A stretch of DNA of 64,000 nt from Longimicrobiales bacterium (GTDB lineage: Bacteria; Gemmatimonadota; Gemmatimonadetes; Longimicrobiales; RSA9). A program made the position numbers and the translations under genes. Numbering within the stretch: position 1 is the stretch's first letter; every line of letters begins with the position of its first letter. The DNA lies in assembly GCA_035461765.1 (NCBI GenBank), contig DATHUY010000147.1, positions 1 to 64,000 of the forward strand, read 5' to 3'. The notes below the pieces were generated by a model, which was given only the letters and a program-made list of their open reading frames with translations, had not been told where the DNA came from and made no database searches. Of this stretch, positions 34,302 through 42,414 are shown piece after piece.

Positions 34302-34946
34302 TCAAGTGCGCAGATCCCGCTCCCTGCGGTACAGCACGTAGGAGTATGCCGCCGGAATCAGTGCCGCAGACATCATCGCCACCATCGAAACGCCAAACGC
34401 CAGCTTCGTCGGCAGCAGCGCGGCCGCAACCGCGATCAGTCCACCGATCACGAACGTGAAGCCCGCCAGACGATGCGTCGCCCGCCACACTGTTTCGCTC
34501 TCCAGCGTCCAGGGCGTGCGTATGCCCATCCACCAGTTCGACCGCAGCCGCGGCAGATAGTTGCCCAACGCCGCGAACAGCAGCCCCACCAGAACCAGGA
34601 TCGCCCGCGTCATGTCAATCGCCCAGCCGAGCGCGATCCCCAGCGTCAGCACGTGCATCGCCCCCATGAACAAGACGATCACGTTCAGAATCAGCCAGAA
34701 CGTCGGGTCGAAACGATCGTAGTTCCTGCGCCGCGGATCCACCCGCCGCAGCACCGGCAGCAGCAGCCACACCGCCGCTGCCATGACCGGCGCAAGCAGC
34801 GAACCCCACAGCCGGCCCGACCAGCCATCCACTTCACCGCTCAGGTTCCAGTGCGTCGGAATCCTCTCCGGCAGCTCAGCATACACCAGCGCCGTAAAGA
34901 CCAGCATGCCGCCGATCACCAACGGTCCGATCCACCTCTTCGTCAT
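34302..34946 (-). CDS. sdpI: SdpI family integral membrane protein
   Basis: A 214-aa protein with six hydrophobic segments. The N-terminal DUF1648 part has YAELPERIPTHWNLSGEVDGW. The C-terminal SdpI part has GNYLPRLRSNWWMGIRTPWTLESETVWRATHRLAG, which is diagnostic. In Bacillus, SdpI gives immunity to the SDP toxin and also helps signal toxin presence by binding the SdpR repressor. No toxin gene can be seen here, so a general role in envelope stress is more likely. The start overlaps the arsR stop by four bases (ATGA), giving a coupled operon. Confidence 0.9.
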   Translation of the reverse strand: MTKRWIGPLVIGGMLVFTALVYAELPERIPTHWNLSGEVDGWSGRLWGSLLAPVMAAAVWLLLPVLRRVDPRRRNYDRFDPTFWLILNVIVLFMGAMHVLTLGIALGWAIDMTRAILVLVGLLFAALGNYLPRLRSNWWMGIRTPWTLESETVWRATHRLAGFTFVIGGLIAVAAALLPTKLAFGVSMVAMMSAALIPAAYSYVLYRRERDLRT

Positions 34947-35233
34947 CCTTCGCCCCCATCTCCGTTGCCGACCTCTCCGACATCCAGCAGCGTCATCATC
35001 TGACTCACGAACTCCTGGAAGACCGTGCTGTCCAGTGAATACACGATCGTGCGGCCCTCCCGCTGCGCCTGCACCAGCCCCGCCTCCTTCAACACACTCA
35101 GATGATGCGACACCGATGCACCCGTGATCGGAAACCGCGATGCAATCTCACCGGCGGTCAGGTCGCCCTTCCGCAGCGCCCGCAATATCTCGCGGCGAGT
35201 CGGATCACCCAGCGCACGTAATGTCTCGTCCAT
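34943..35233 (-). CDS. ArsR/SdpR-family transcriptional repressor
   Basis: A 96-aa winged-helix repressor: LGDPTRREILRALRKGDLTAGEIASRF, then the recognition helix GASVSHHLSVLKEAGLV and the wing EGRTIVYSL. There are no metal-binding Cys residues, so metal sensing is unlikely. This matches the autorepressor SdpR group, which is normally paired with SdpI as here. A palindromic operator lies 14-36 bases upstream of ATG 35233, so it very likely regulates itself, and a second copy of the operator precedes the alpha/beta hydrolase gene. Confidence 0.93.
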   Translation of the reverse strand: MDETLRALGDPTRREILRALRKGDLTAGEIASRFPITGASVSHHLSVLKEAGLVQAQREGRTIVYSLDSTVFQEFVSQMMTLLDVGEVGNGDGGEG

Positions 35234-35246
35234 CCGCAACCGCTTT

Positions 35247-35269
35247 CATTTAGATAGTTGTCTAAATAT
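35247..35269. promoter_or_regulatory. ArsR/SdpR-type operator upstream of arsR-sdpI
   Basis: ATTTAGA at 35248-35254, TAGTTG, then TCTAAAT at 35261-35267. It is the second copy of the operator at 31672-31694, with one mismatch in 23 bases (in the spacer). It lies just upstream of the repressor gene, consistent with autoregulation. Confidence 0.85.
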
Positions 35270-35407
35270 CAGGTGGGCTCCCGGTACGGTCAAGCGCGCG
35301 TGCGCGGTCGAGGCGCGGCGGGTGCTTCATCAGGGGTGGCGCGGCCGCGTGCCAGCGGCGAATATAGGATCCTGCATGCAATCCCCGGAACGAGCGGAGT
35401 CAGCGCG

Positions 35408-37147
35408 ATGAGACAGGCAGGAGAACGTCTGCGGATACTGGTGGTGGGACTGCTGGCTGCGGGCTGTGCGGCGGGAACGCCGGAGTCGGAGACGGCGGAT
35501 CTCGTGTTGCGGAACGGTCACGTGGTAACGGTCGACTCGGCGCGGCCGGAAGCGGAGGCCGTGGCGGTGCGTGGTCACTCGATCCTGGCGGTGGGCAGCG
35601 ATGAGGAGATGGAGAGCTACATCGGGGCCGACACGGAGGTGATCGACCTGGCGGGTCGGCTGGCGATTCCGGGCTTCATCGAGGGTCACGGCCATTTCCC
35701 GGGCGTGGGAGAGATGCTGCTGAATCTCGATCTGATGAACGTGCGCAACTGGGACGAGATCGTGGCGATGGTCGGCGCGGCAGCGCGCGATGCGAAGCAG
35801 GATGCGTGGATCGTCGGGCGAGGCTGGCACCAGGAGAAGTGGGACCGTGTGCCGGAGGTGACTGTGGACGGAGTGCCGGTGCATGCGTCGCTGGACGGGG
35901 TGTCACCGAACAACCCGGTGTATCTGACGCACGCGAGCGGTCACGCGGCATTCGTGAACGGCAGGGCGCTGGAGCTGGCGGGAATCACGCGTGACACGCC
36001 GAACCCGCCCGGTGGCGAGATCGTGAAGGATGCTTCGGGTGAGCCGACGGGTCTGCTGCGCGAGACGGCGCAGGGGCTGGCGAGCCGGGCGCGCGCGCGC
36101 TCCGAGGCGGAGCGGCCGCGCGAGGATGTGATCGCGGAGCGGCGCCGCGTGATGGAGCTGGCGGCGCAGGAGGCGCTGTCGAAGGGCGTGACGAGCTTCC
36201 ATGATGCCGGCACAGGCTTCGCCACGATCGACCTGATGAAGGAGCTGGAGGCTGAAGGCGCCCTGCCCGTCCGACTCTATGTGATGATCCGGGCTCCGAA
36301 CGACGAGCTCGAGCGACGCCTGCCGGATTACCTGATGCCGGCGGACACGAACGATTTCCTGGTCGTGCGTGCGATCAAGGTCAGCATCGACGGCGCGCTC
36401 GGCTCGCACGGCGCGTGGCTGCTCGAGCCGTACGAGGACATGCCGACCAGCACCGGCCTCGCGCTGGTGGAGCCGGAATCGGTCGCGCGTACGGCGGAGC
36501 TGGCGATCGCGAACGGCTTCCAGCTGGCCGTTCATGCGATCGGCGACCGCGCGAACCGTGAGGTCCTCGACATCTACGAGCGTACGTTCGCCGCCAATCC
36601 CGACATGACGGATCCGCGCTGGCGCATCGAGCATGCGCAGCATCTGCATCCCGATGACATCCGCCGGTTCGGCGAGCTCGGTGTGGTGCCGGCCATGCAG
36701 GGTGTACACGCGACGTCCGACGCACCCTGGATCCCGAAGCGGCTCGGCGAGCAGCGGGCGCGCGAGGGCGCGTACATGTGGCAGGAGCTCATGAAGAGCG
36801 GCGCCGTCATCGCGAACGGCACCGACGCTCCCGTCGAGGACGTGAACCCGATCGTCAGCTTCTACTCATCCGTATCGCGGCGGACGAACACGGGCGACGT
36901 CTTCTATCCCGCCCAGCGCATGACGCGCGAGGAAGCGCTCCGCAGCTACACGCTCAACAATGCGTACGCCGCGTTCGAAGAGGACGTGAAGGGCTCGCTG
37001 ACGCCCGGCAAGCTGGCCGACATCGTCGTCCTGTCGAAGGACATCATGCGCGTGCCGGAGGAGGAGATCCCGACCGCCCAGGTGGATCTGACGATCGTCG
37101 GCGGCGAGGTGCGTTATCGGCGCGCGGAAAGCGTCACGCAGCGATAG
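35408..37147 (+). CDS. YtcJ-like amidohydrolase lipoprotein
   Basis: A 579-aa metal-dependent hydrolase of the amidohydrolase-3 group. The signal ends in a lipobox (LLAAGCAAG). The metal site begins GFIEGHGH (HxH), continues with VSIDGALGSHGAWL and LAVHAIGDRANR, and ends with HAQ and NGTDAPVEDVNP. Family members cleave exocyclic amide or carbamate bonds; the substrate is unknown. ATG 35408 is preceded by CGGAG. It is divergent from arsR across a 174-bp gap that also holds the ArsR operator. Confidence 0.88.
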   Translation: MRQAGERLRILVVGLLAAGCAAGTPESETADLVLRNGHVVTVDSARPEAEAVAVRGHSILAVGSDEEMESYIGADTEVIDLAGRLAIPGFIEGHGHFPGVGEMLLNLDLMNVRNWDEIVAMVGAAARDAKQDAWIVGRGWHQEKWDRVPEVTVDGVPVHASLDGVSPNNPVYLTHASGHAAFVNGRALELAGITRDTPNPPGGEIVKDASGEPTGLLRETAQGLASRARARSEAERPREDVIAERRRVMELAAQEALSKGVTSFHDAGTGFATIDLMKELEAEGALPVRLYVMIRAPNDELERRLPDYLMPADTNDFLVVRAIKVSIDGALGSHGAWLLEPYEDMPTSTGLALVEPESVARTAELAIANGFQLAVHAIGDRANREVLDIYERTFAANPDMTDPRWRIEHAQHLHPDDIRRFGELGVVPAMQGVHATSDAPWIPKRLGEQRAREGAYMWQELMKSGAVIANGTDAPVEDVNPIVSFYSSVSRRTNTGDVFYPAQRMTREEALRSYTLNNAYAAFEEDVKGSLTPGKLADIVVLSKDIMRVPEEEIPTAQVDLTIVGGEVRYRRAESVTQR

Positions 37148-37195
37148 GCCGCCGAGATTGATTCGCGGCCGATCGACCATCGGTTGCCGGGCCGC

Positions 37196-37382
37196 CACGG
37201 CGCGCACAATCCTCCATTTGCCTGGGCCGCACCGCACTGAATGGAGGATTCGGCGCGCTACGCGCGCCGAACTTTCCATCGCAGCTTCGCGGCCGGCCTC
37301 CTGTGGTCAGTTCGCAGCGCATAGCGCTGCGAATCCTCCATCTTGAGGGTGATACCGTGCCGAATGGTCGATTCGCGGCGCC
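37196..37382. repeat. Duplicated structured intergenic unit, copy A
   Basis: Starts CACGGCGCGCACAATC and ends GAATGGTCGATTCGCGGCG. It contains AATCCTCCAT paired with ATGGAGGATT, the hairpin TTCGGCGCGC...GCGCGCCGAA, and the hairpin TTCGCAGCG-CATAG-CGCTGCGAA. A second copy lies about 250 bases downstream. The whole gap 37148-37788 (641 bp) between two plus-strand genes contains no credible gene. Confidence 0.8.
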
Positions 37383-37445
37383 ACCGCCCTCGCGGCAATG
37401 CGATCGAGAGCGGCGGCCGCCCGCCGACAGTAGTCCACGGCCGCT

Positions 37446-37631
37446 CACGGCGCGCACAATCGTCCAATTGCCGGCACCGCACCGTCGGGATGGAGGGTTC
37501 GCCGCGCTATGCGTGCCGAATTCTCCATCGCAGCTTCGAGGCCCACCGTCCGTGGTCAGTTCGCAGCGCATAGCGCTGCGAATCCTCCATCTGGGCCTGA
37601 TGTGTGGCGCGAATGGTCGATTGGCGGCGCC
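37446..37631. repeat. Duplicated structured intergenic unit, copy B
   Basis: A diverged direct repeat of copy A. The hairpin TTCGCAGCG-CATAG-CGCTGCGAA and the following AATCCTCCATC are kept exactly, while the first stem (AATCGTCCAA ... ATGGAGGGTT) is partly lost. Unit spacing is 249-250 bases. The remaining 157 bases to the dipeptidase start at 37789 show no other repeat. Confidence 0.78.
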
Positions 37632-37788
37632 CCGGCCGCGCGGCCTGGGTAATTCAATGTGCGAACCGACCATTGAGCCGCAACGCCTGTGAGCCGCCCG
37701 CCTCCCGCCGCGCTCCCGTTTGCTTCCCGCGCCGCGGCCGGCCACATTTGGCCCGACCCTCTGCAACCTTCGACCCGCCTCGAATGCG

Positions 37789-39024
37789 ATGACCATGCGT
37801 AAGACGATGATTCTCCCGCTGCTGCCGCTGATCCTGGCAGCAGCCTGCTCGACGGCCGGCGGCCAGTCGGGTTCCGGCGATGCGACGGACGCAGCGGTGC
37901 GCGTACGTTCGATTCTGTCGACGACGCCGCTCGTCGATGGGCACAATGACCTTCCCTGGGCGGTGCGGCAGTACGAGGCCGCGCCACACGATGTGGTGGC
38001 GTACGACCTGCGCACGCGGACGCCGGGGCATACGGACATCGAGCGCCTGCGCCGCGGCCGGGTGGGCGCACAGTTCTGGTCGGTCTACATCCCGCACAAC
38101 GCAATCGAGGAAGGTGCGGCGAAGACGCAGCTGGAGCAGATCGATATCGCGCATCAGATAATCCAGCGCTATCCCGACGTGTTCGAGCTCGCGCTGACGA
38201 CCGCCGATGCTGAAAGGATCTTCCGCTCCGGGCGGATTGCATCGATGCTCGGCATGGAAGGCGGCCATGCGATCGAGAACTCGCTCGGAGCACTGCGCGC
38301 GTTCTACGACCTCGGCGTCCGCTACATGACGCTGACGCACTCCGCGAACATCGACTGGGCGGACTCGTGCTGTGCCCTGCGCGAGCACGGTGGCCTGACC
38401 GAGTTCGGCCGTGAGGTGGTGCGGGAGATGAACCGGCTGGGAATGCTGGTCGACCTGTCGCACGTATCGGGCGAATCGATGCACGATGCACTCGACGTGA
38501 CGGAGGCCCCGGTCATCTTCTCCCACTCATCGGCGCGCGCTCTCACGGAGCATCCCCGCAACGTGCCGGATGATGTGCTGCAGCGCCTTCGTGAGAACGG
38601 GGGCGTGGTGATGGTGACATTCGTACCGTCGTTCATCAGCAGGGAGGTCATGCAGTGGTCGCAGCTGCCGCCGACGCAGCGCAGTGCGACGCCGGAACCG
38701 AAAGCGACGATCGACGACGTGATCCGCCACATCGAGCACGTGCGCGATGTCGCCGGTATCGACCATGTCGGTATTGGTGCGGACTATGACGGTATCGATT
38801 CGACGCCGGTCGGCCTCGAGGACGTCTCGTCGTATCCGGTGCTGCTTGCGGAGCTGGCGCGCCGCGGCTGGAGCGATGCGGACCTGCGGAAGCTCGTCGG
38901 CGAGAACGCGATGCGTGTGTGGCGCGAAACGGAGCGTGTCGCGGCGCGCCTGCGTCAGCAGCGTCCGGCCTCTACCGCCACGATCGAAGGCCTCGACGGC
39001 CTGACCGCGCCGCCGTCGAGGTAA
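37789..39024 (+). CDS. Membrane dipeptidase (peptidase M19) lipoprotein
   Basis: A 411-aa zinc dipeptidase of the renal dipeptidase family, exported as a lipoprotein (signal ending ILAAAC). Metal ligands and signatures: VDGHNDLPW (HxD), the bridging Glu in SMLGMEGGHAIE, LTHSANIDWADS, VDLSHVSGESM, IFSHSSARAL and IGADYDGI. Such enzymes split dipeptides, including those with D-amino acids. Starts at 37789 and 37795 are both possible; neither has a strong ribosome site. Confidence 0.93.
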   Translation: MTMRKTMILPLLPLILAAACSTAGGQSGSGDATDAAVRVRSILSTTPLVDGHNDLPWAVRQYEAAPHDVVAYDLRTRTPGHTDIERLRRGRVGAQFWSVYIPHNAIEEGAAKTQLEQIDIAHQIIQRYPDVFELALTTADAERIFRSGRIASMLGMEGGHAIENSLGALRAFYDLGVRYMTLTHSANIDWADSCCALREHGGLTEFGREVVREMNRLGMLVDLSHVSGESMHDALDVTEAPVIFSHSSARALTEHPRNVPDDVLQRLRENGGVVMVTFVPSFISREVMQWSQLPPTQRSATPEPKATIDDVIRHIEHVRDVAGIDHVGIGADYDGIDSTPVGLEDVSSYPVLLAELARRGWSDADLRKLVGENAMRVWRETERVAARLRQQRPASTATIEGLDGLTAPPSR

Positions 39025-39091
39025 CGCGCCCGACGCGTCACTTCGGCACCACACAGCGCCACGCGACCTGACAGCGCGTACCGTACAAAGC

Positions 39092-39126
39092 GAAGGGAGG
39101 AGACGCCGAGCGGCGCTCCTCCCTTC
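39092..39126. terminator. Bidirectional terminator between convergent genes
   Basis: GAAGGGAGGAG at 39092-39102 pairs with CTCCTCCCTTC at 39116-39126, a perfect 11-bp stem with an inner CGCC/GGCG stem. It lies between the dipeptidase end and the convergent large propeller gene. TTC follows on the plus strand. Confidence 0.72.
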
Positions 39127-39164
39127 TTCACATCATGCTGCGCCGCTATTGACGCAGGAGCGCG

Positions 39165-42100
39165 TCAGTCGCGCACAACCGCCAGCGTCGTCCTCAGCTC
39201 GCGGCCGCCGATCGTCGCCGTCACGGTATAGGTCCCAGGCTCGACCAGCTCGCCCTGATTGCCGCCGCCGCCGCCGAAGCCGCGGCCACCGAGCTGCGCT
39301 CCCGGCACTCCCGGCACTCCCGCTGCCCGGAACGCGTCGATCACCTCCCGCATGCCGCCGAATCCGCCGCGTCCGCCGCCGCCGCCACCGACCGTCCCCT
39401 CGCCCGGTCGATCCTCCCACGGCCGCTGGGCCGCGCCCGCGGTCGAAGGCACGCCACCACCACCGCCGCCGCCACCACCGCCAGGCCCCTGCTGCTCGGG
39501 CGGCTCACCCTTCAGCAGCGCCGCGACGCGCCGCACGGTGGCCGAGTCCTGACCCGCCGTGATGAGGGAGTCGGCGACGATGTCAGCCCGATTCATCGTC
39601 ATGATGCTGTCCCGTCGCTCGGATGGCGACAGCGTCCGCTCGACCGGTGCAGGCTCGCCACGCATGTTCCACCGCGCCGTCTGCACGCCCGCTCGCCCGG
39701 GGCCGGACAGCGTCTGCACGACGTTGCCCTGCGCATCGGCGATCGTGATGCTGACCGGCGTCTCCGATGCCGTGGGATTGAAATACACGATCTCGGCGCC
39801 GTACGGCCGATTGTCGCCGCGGAACCAGGAGTGGCCGGTCGACTCGCCGCCGACCGATCGGCTGCCGTACTGCAGGCCTGCCGCGGGCTGGAACAGGACC
39901 GGCTCCGCCGCGGCGATGACGTCGGGTGTCAGGCCCTGAAGCTGCGCGAGATCAACGATCCACAGGGAGCGGCCGTGGGTGCCGACGATGAGCTCGCGGT
40001 CGCGCGGGTGGATCTTCAGATCGTGTACGGGCACGGTCGGGAACCCGTTCTCCCACTTGCGCCAGCTCTGACCCTGATCGAGTGACAGGTAGAGACCGAC
40101 GTCCGTGCCGAGATACAGCAGGTTCGGGTTCACCGGGTCCTCGCGCACGACGTGCACGAAGTCGGGCGCATCACCGCCCGGCAGGTTCGACGCAATGGAA
40201 CGGAACGTGTTGCCGCCATCACGCGTGATGAACACGTACGGCCGGAAGTCGCCGTTGCGATGGTTGTCGAACGTCACATAGAACCGGTTCGCATCGCGCT
40301 CGGACATCTCGATGCGCGAGACATAGGCCGTGTCGGGAACGAGTCCCCGGAACTTCGCGGTGATATCCGTCCAGTTGGCACCGTCGTCGCGCGTGATCCA
40401 GACATTGCCATCGTCGGTGCCGGCGGCGAGGAAGCCGCGTGTGACCGGTGACTCCGCGAGCGACACGATCGTCCCGTACGTCTCGGCGCCCGTAGCATCG
40501 CGCGTGATCCCGCCCGTCGTTACGGTGCTGATCCGCAGCTTGGTGGTGTCGCGCTTGCTCAGGTCCGGCGAGATCGCCGTCAGGTTCTCACCGCGCTCGG
40601 TGGACTTCAGCACACGATTGGCGCCGGCATAGAACACGTCGGGATTGTGAGGTGAGAGCAGGAACGGTGTGTTCCAGTTGTAGCGGAACGTGTCGTCGAT
40701 CGAGTCACGCACCTGACTGGCGCGGAACGCATCGATGCGCTGCTGCACCTGCGGCGACACCGCGACGGACGGATCGGGCTGGAGGGTGGCGATCGAGTCC
40801 TCCCACATACGGTGTCGCTCCTGGAACGACGGCTTGCGCAGCGATGAACGCTCGCCCGTGCAGACGTTGGAGCGACCCATGTTGCCGCCCTGCGACTCCG
40901 AGTACACGGTGCACGGATCGCGCGGATCCTGCGCCGTTACGAAGCCGTCCCCGCCGCTGATCGTGAACCACATGGCGTTGGTGAGCGTGCCATTCTCGCG
41001 CCGGCTGGGGCCGCACCAGGTGTTGTTGTCCTGGAGTCCGCCGCATACGTTGTACGGCACCGCCATATCATAGCTGATGTTGTAGAACTGCCCGAGCGCA
41101 ATGCTGTTCGGGAACCAGAAGCTCCCGCCGCGATCGAAGCTGATGGCAATGCCGCCATCGTTGCCGACGATCATGCGGTTCGGATCATTCGGGTCGAGCC
41201 ACATCGCATGGTGATCGACGTGAATGCCGACTGTCGTCGTGCCCACGGTCTTGCCGCCGTCGGCCGAGTAGTTGACCGGTGTCGATGACCAGTAGACGCG
41301 GTCGGGGTCCGCAGGATCGACGCGCACCTGCGAGTAATAGAACGGCCGGACATTCTGCGGTTGCATCCACGTCCACGTGGCGCCGCCATCCTCGGAGCGG
41401 TACAGGCCGCAGCCGCCGGCCTTTGCCGCCCGGCAGCCGCCCTCCTCGCCGTCCGGCGCTTCCGCCTCGACGAGCGCATACATGATGTTCGGATTGCTCC
41501 GTGCGATGTCGATGCCGATACGGCCCTTCATCGTCTCGGGGAATCCACCGCCCTTCACCTCCGTCCAGGACTCACCGCCATCGGTGCTCTTCCACAGCGC
41601 GCTGCCTGGGCCGCCGCTCTGGAGGAAGTACGGGCCGCGGATGCGCTCCCAGCTGGCAGCGAACAGTGTGTTCGGATCGTGCGGGTGGATGACCATATCC
41701 ACGAAGCCCGCACGGTCGCTCACGAACTTGACCAGGCGCCAGGTGCGGCCGCCATCCGTCGTCTTGTAAATGCCGCGCTCGGGATTCGTGCGCCACGTGG
41801 CGCCGGGCGCGGCGACCCACACCGTGTTGGGATCAGTCGGATGGACGATGATGCGCGCGATGTGCTCGGTCTTTTCGAGCCCCATGTGCGTCCAGGTGAG
41901 CCCGCCATCCGTTGACTTGTAGATGCCGTGGCCGGGCGAGATGGAGTTGCGGGAGTCCTCTTCCCCCGTCCCTGCCCAGATCTGCAGCGTGTCGCTCGGC
42001 GCGATCGCGAGATCACCCATCGCGGCGACGCGCTCGTTCTGGAACAGTGGCCGGAACGTGACACCGTTATTCGTCGTCTTCCACACCCCGCCGGCGGCGG

Positions 42101-42326
42101 CTGCGAGGAAGAACGTGCGCGAGGGACTCGGTATGGCTTCGACGTCCGTCACGCGTCCCATCATGTTCGCGGGTCCGATCGACCTCCACTTCGCCGCTTC
42201 GATGACGGCGTCCACTATACCGTTCGCGGGCTCTGCCGCCGGTCCGCGGGCAGGTCGCTGAGCGTGGATGGGGACGGCGAGTGCAACGGCGAGGGCCGTG
42301 ATGAGCCCGGTGCAAAGGCTTCTCAT
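39165..42326 (-). CDS. Large secreted BNR/sortilin-like beta-propeller protein
   Basis: A 1053-aa exported protein. Signal residues 1-23 (ending PIHAQ). It has many BNR-type repeats with S/T-x-D-x-G-x-T-W (STDGGLTWTHMG, TTDGGRTWRLV, SEDGGATWTW, SRDDGANWTDI-like), giving two propellers as in VPS10/sortilin-like and photosystem-assembly-like proteins. It is often annotated as a glycosyl hydrolase, but no catalytic residues can be named. A Gly/Pro-rich linker lies near residues 945-990 (runs of Gly), followed by a C-terminal beta-sandwich (LVEPGTYTVTATIGGREL). ATG 42326 gives a proper signal peptide. Confidence 0.85.
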   Translation of the reverse strand: MRSLCTGLITALAVALAVPIHAQRPARGPAAEPANGIVDAVIEAAKWRSIGPANMMGRVTDVEAIPSPSRTFFLAAAAGGVWKTTNNGVTFRPLFQNERVAAMGDLAIAPSDTLQIWAGTGEEDSRNSISPGHGIYKSTDGGLTWTHMGLEKTEHIARIIVHPTDPNTVWVAAPGATWRTNPERGIYKTTDGGRTWRLVKFVSDRAGFVDMVIHPHDPNTLFAASWERIRGPYFLQSGGPGSALWKSTDGGESWTEVKGGGFPETMKGRIGIDIARSNPNIMYALVEAEAPDGEEGGCRAAKAGGCGLYRSEDGGATWTWMQPQNVRPFYYSQVRVDPADPDRVYWSSTPVNYSADGGKTVGTTTVGIHVDHHAMWLDPNDPNRMIVGNDGGIAISFDRGGSFWFPNSIALGQFYNISYDMAVPYNVCGGLQDNNTWCGPSRRENGTLTNAMWFTISGGDGFVTAQDPRDPCTVYSESQGGNMGRSNVCTGERSSLRKPSFQERHRMWEDSIATLQPDPSVAVSPQVQQRIDAFRASQVRDSIDDTFRYNWNTPFLLSPHNPDVFYAGANRVLKSTERGENLTAISPDLSKRDTTKLRISTVTTGGITRDATGAETYGTIVSLAESPVTRGFLAAGTDDGNVWITRDDGANWTDITAKFRGLVPDTAYVSRIEMSERDANRFYVTFDNHRNGDFRPYVFITRDGGNTFRSIASNLPGGDAPDFVHVVREDPVNPNLLYLGTDVGLYLSLDQGQSWRKWENGFPTVPVHDLKIHPRDRELIVGTHGRSLWIVDLAQLQGLTPDVIAAAEPVLFQPAAGLQYGSRSVGGESTGHSWFRGDNRPYGAEIVYFNPTASETPVSITIADAQGNVVQTLSGPGRAGVQTARWNMRGEPAPVERTLSPSERRDSIMTMNRADIVADSLITAGQDSATVRRVAALLKGEPPEQQGPGGGGGGGGGGVPSTAGAAQRPWEDRPGEGTVGGGGGGRGGFGGMREVIDAFRAAGVPGVPGAQLGGRGFGGGGGNQGELVEPGTYTVTATIGGRELRTTLAVVRD

Positions 42327-42414
42327 CTCGTCACTGTGTCTGAAGGCATGGGTCCCGCGCCGGGGCCGGCGCGGGGGTAGCATTTCCGGATAGACGCCGG
42401 AACGTGAGGAGAAG

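Noticed and set aside
39439-39482. Trinucleotide-like run within the BNR protein gene
   Set aside because: It encodes a Gly-rich linker; simple codon repetition explains it and no separate repeat element is needed.
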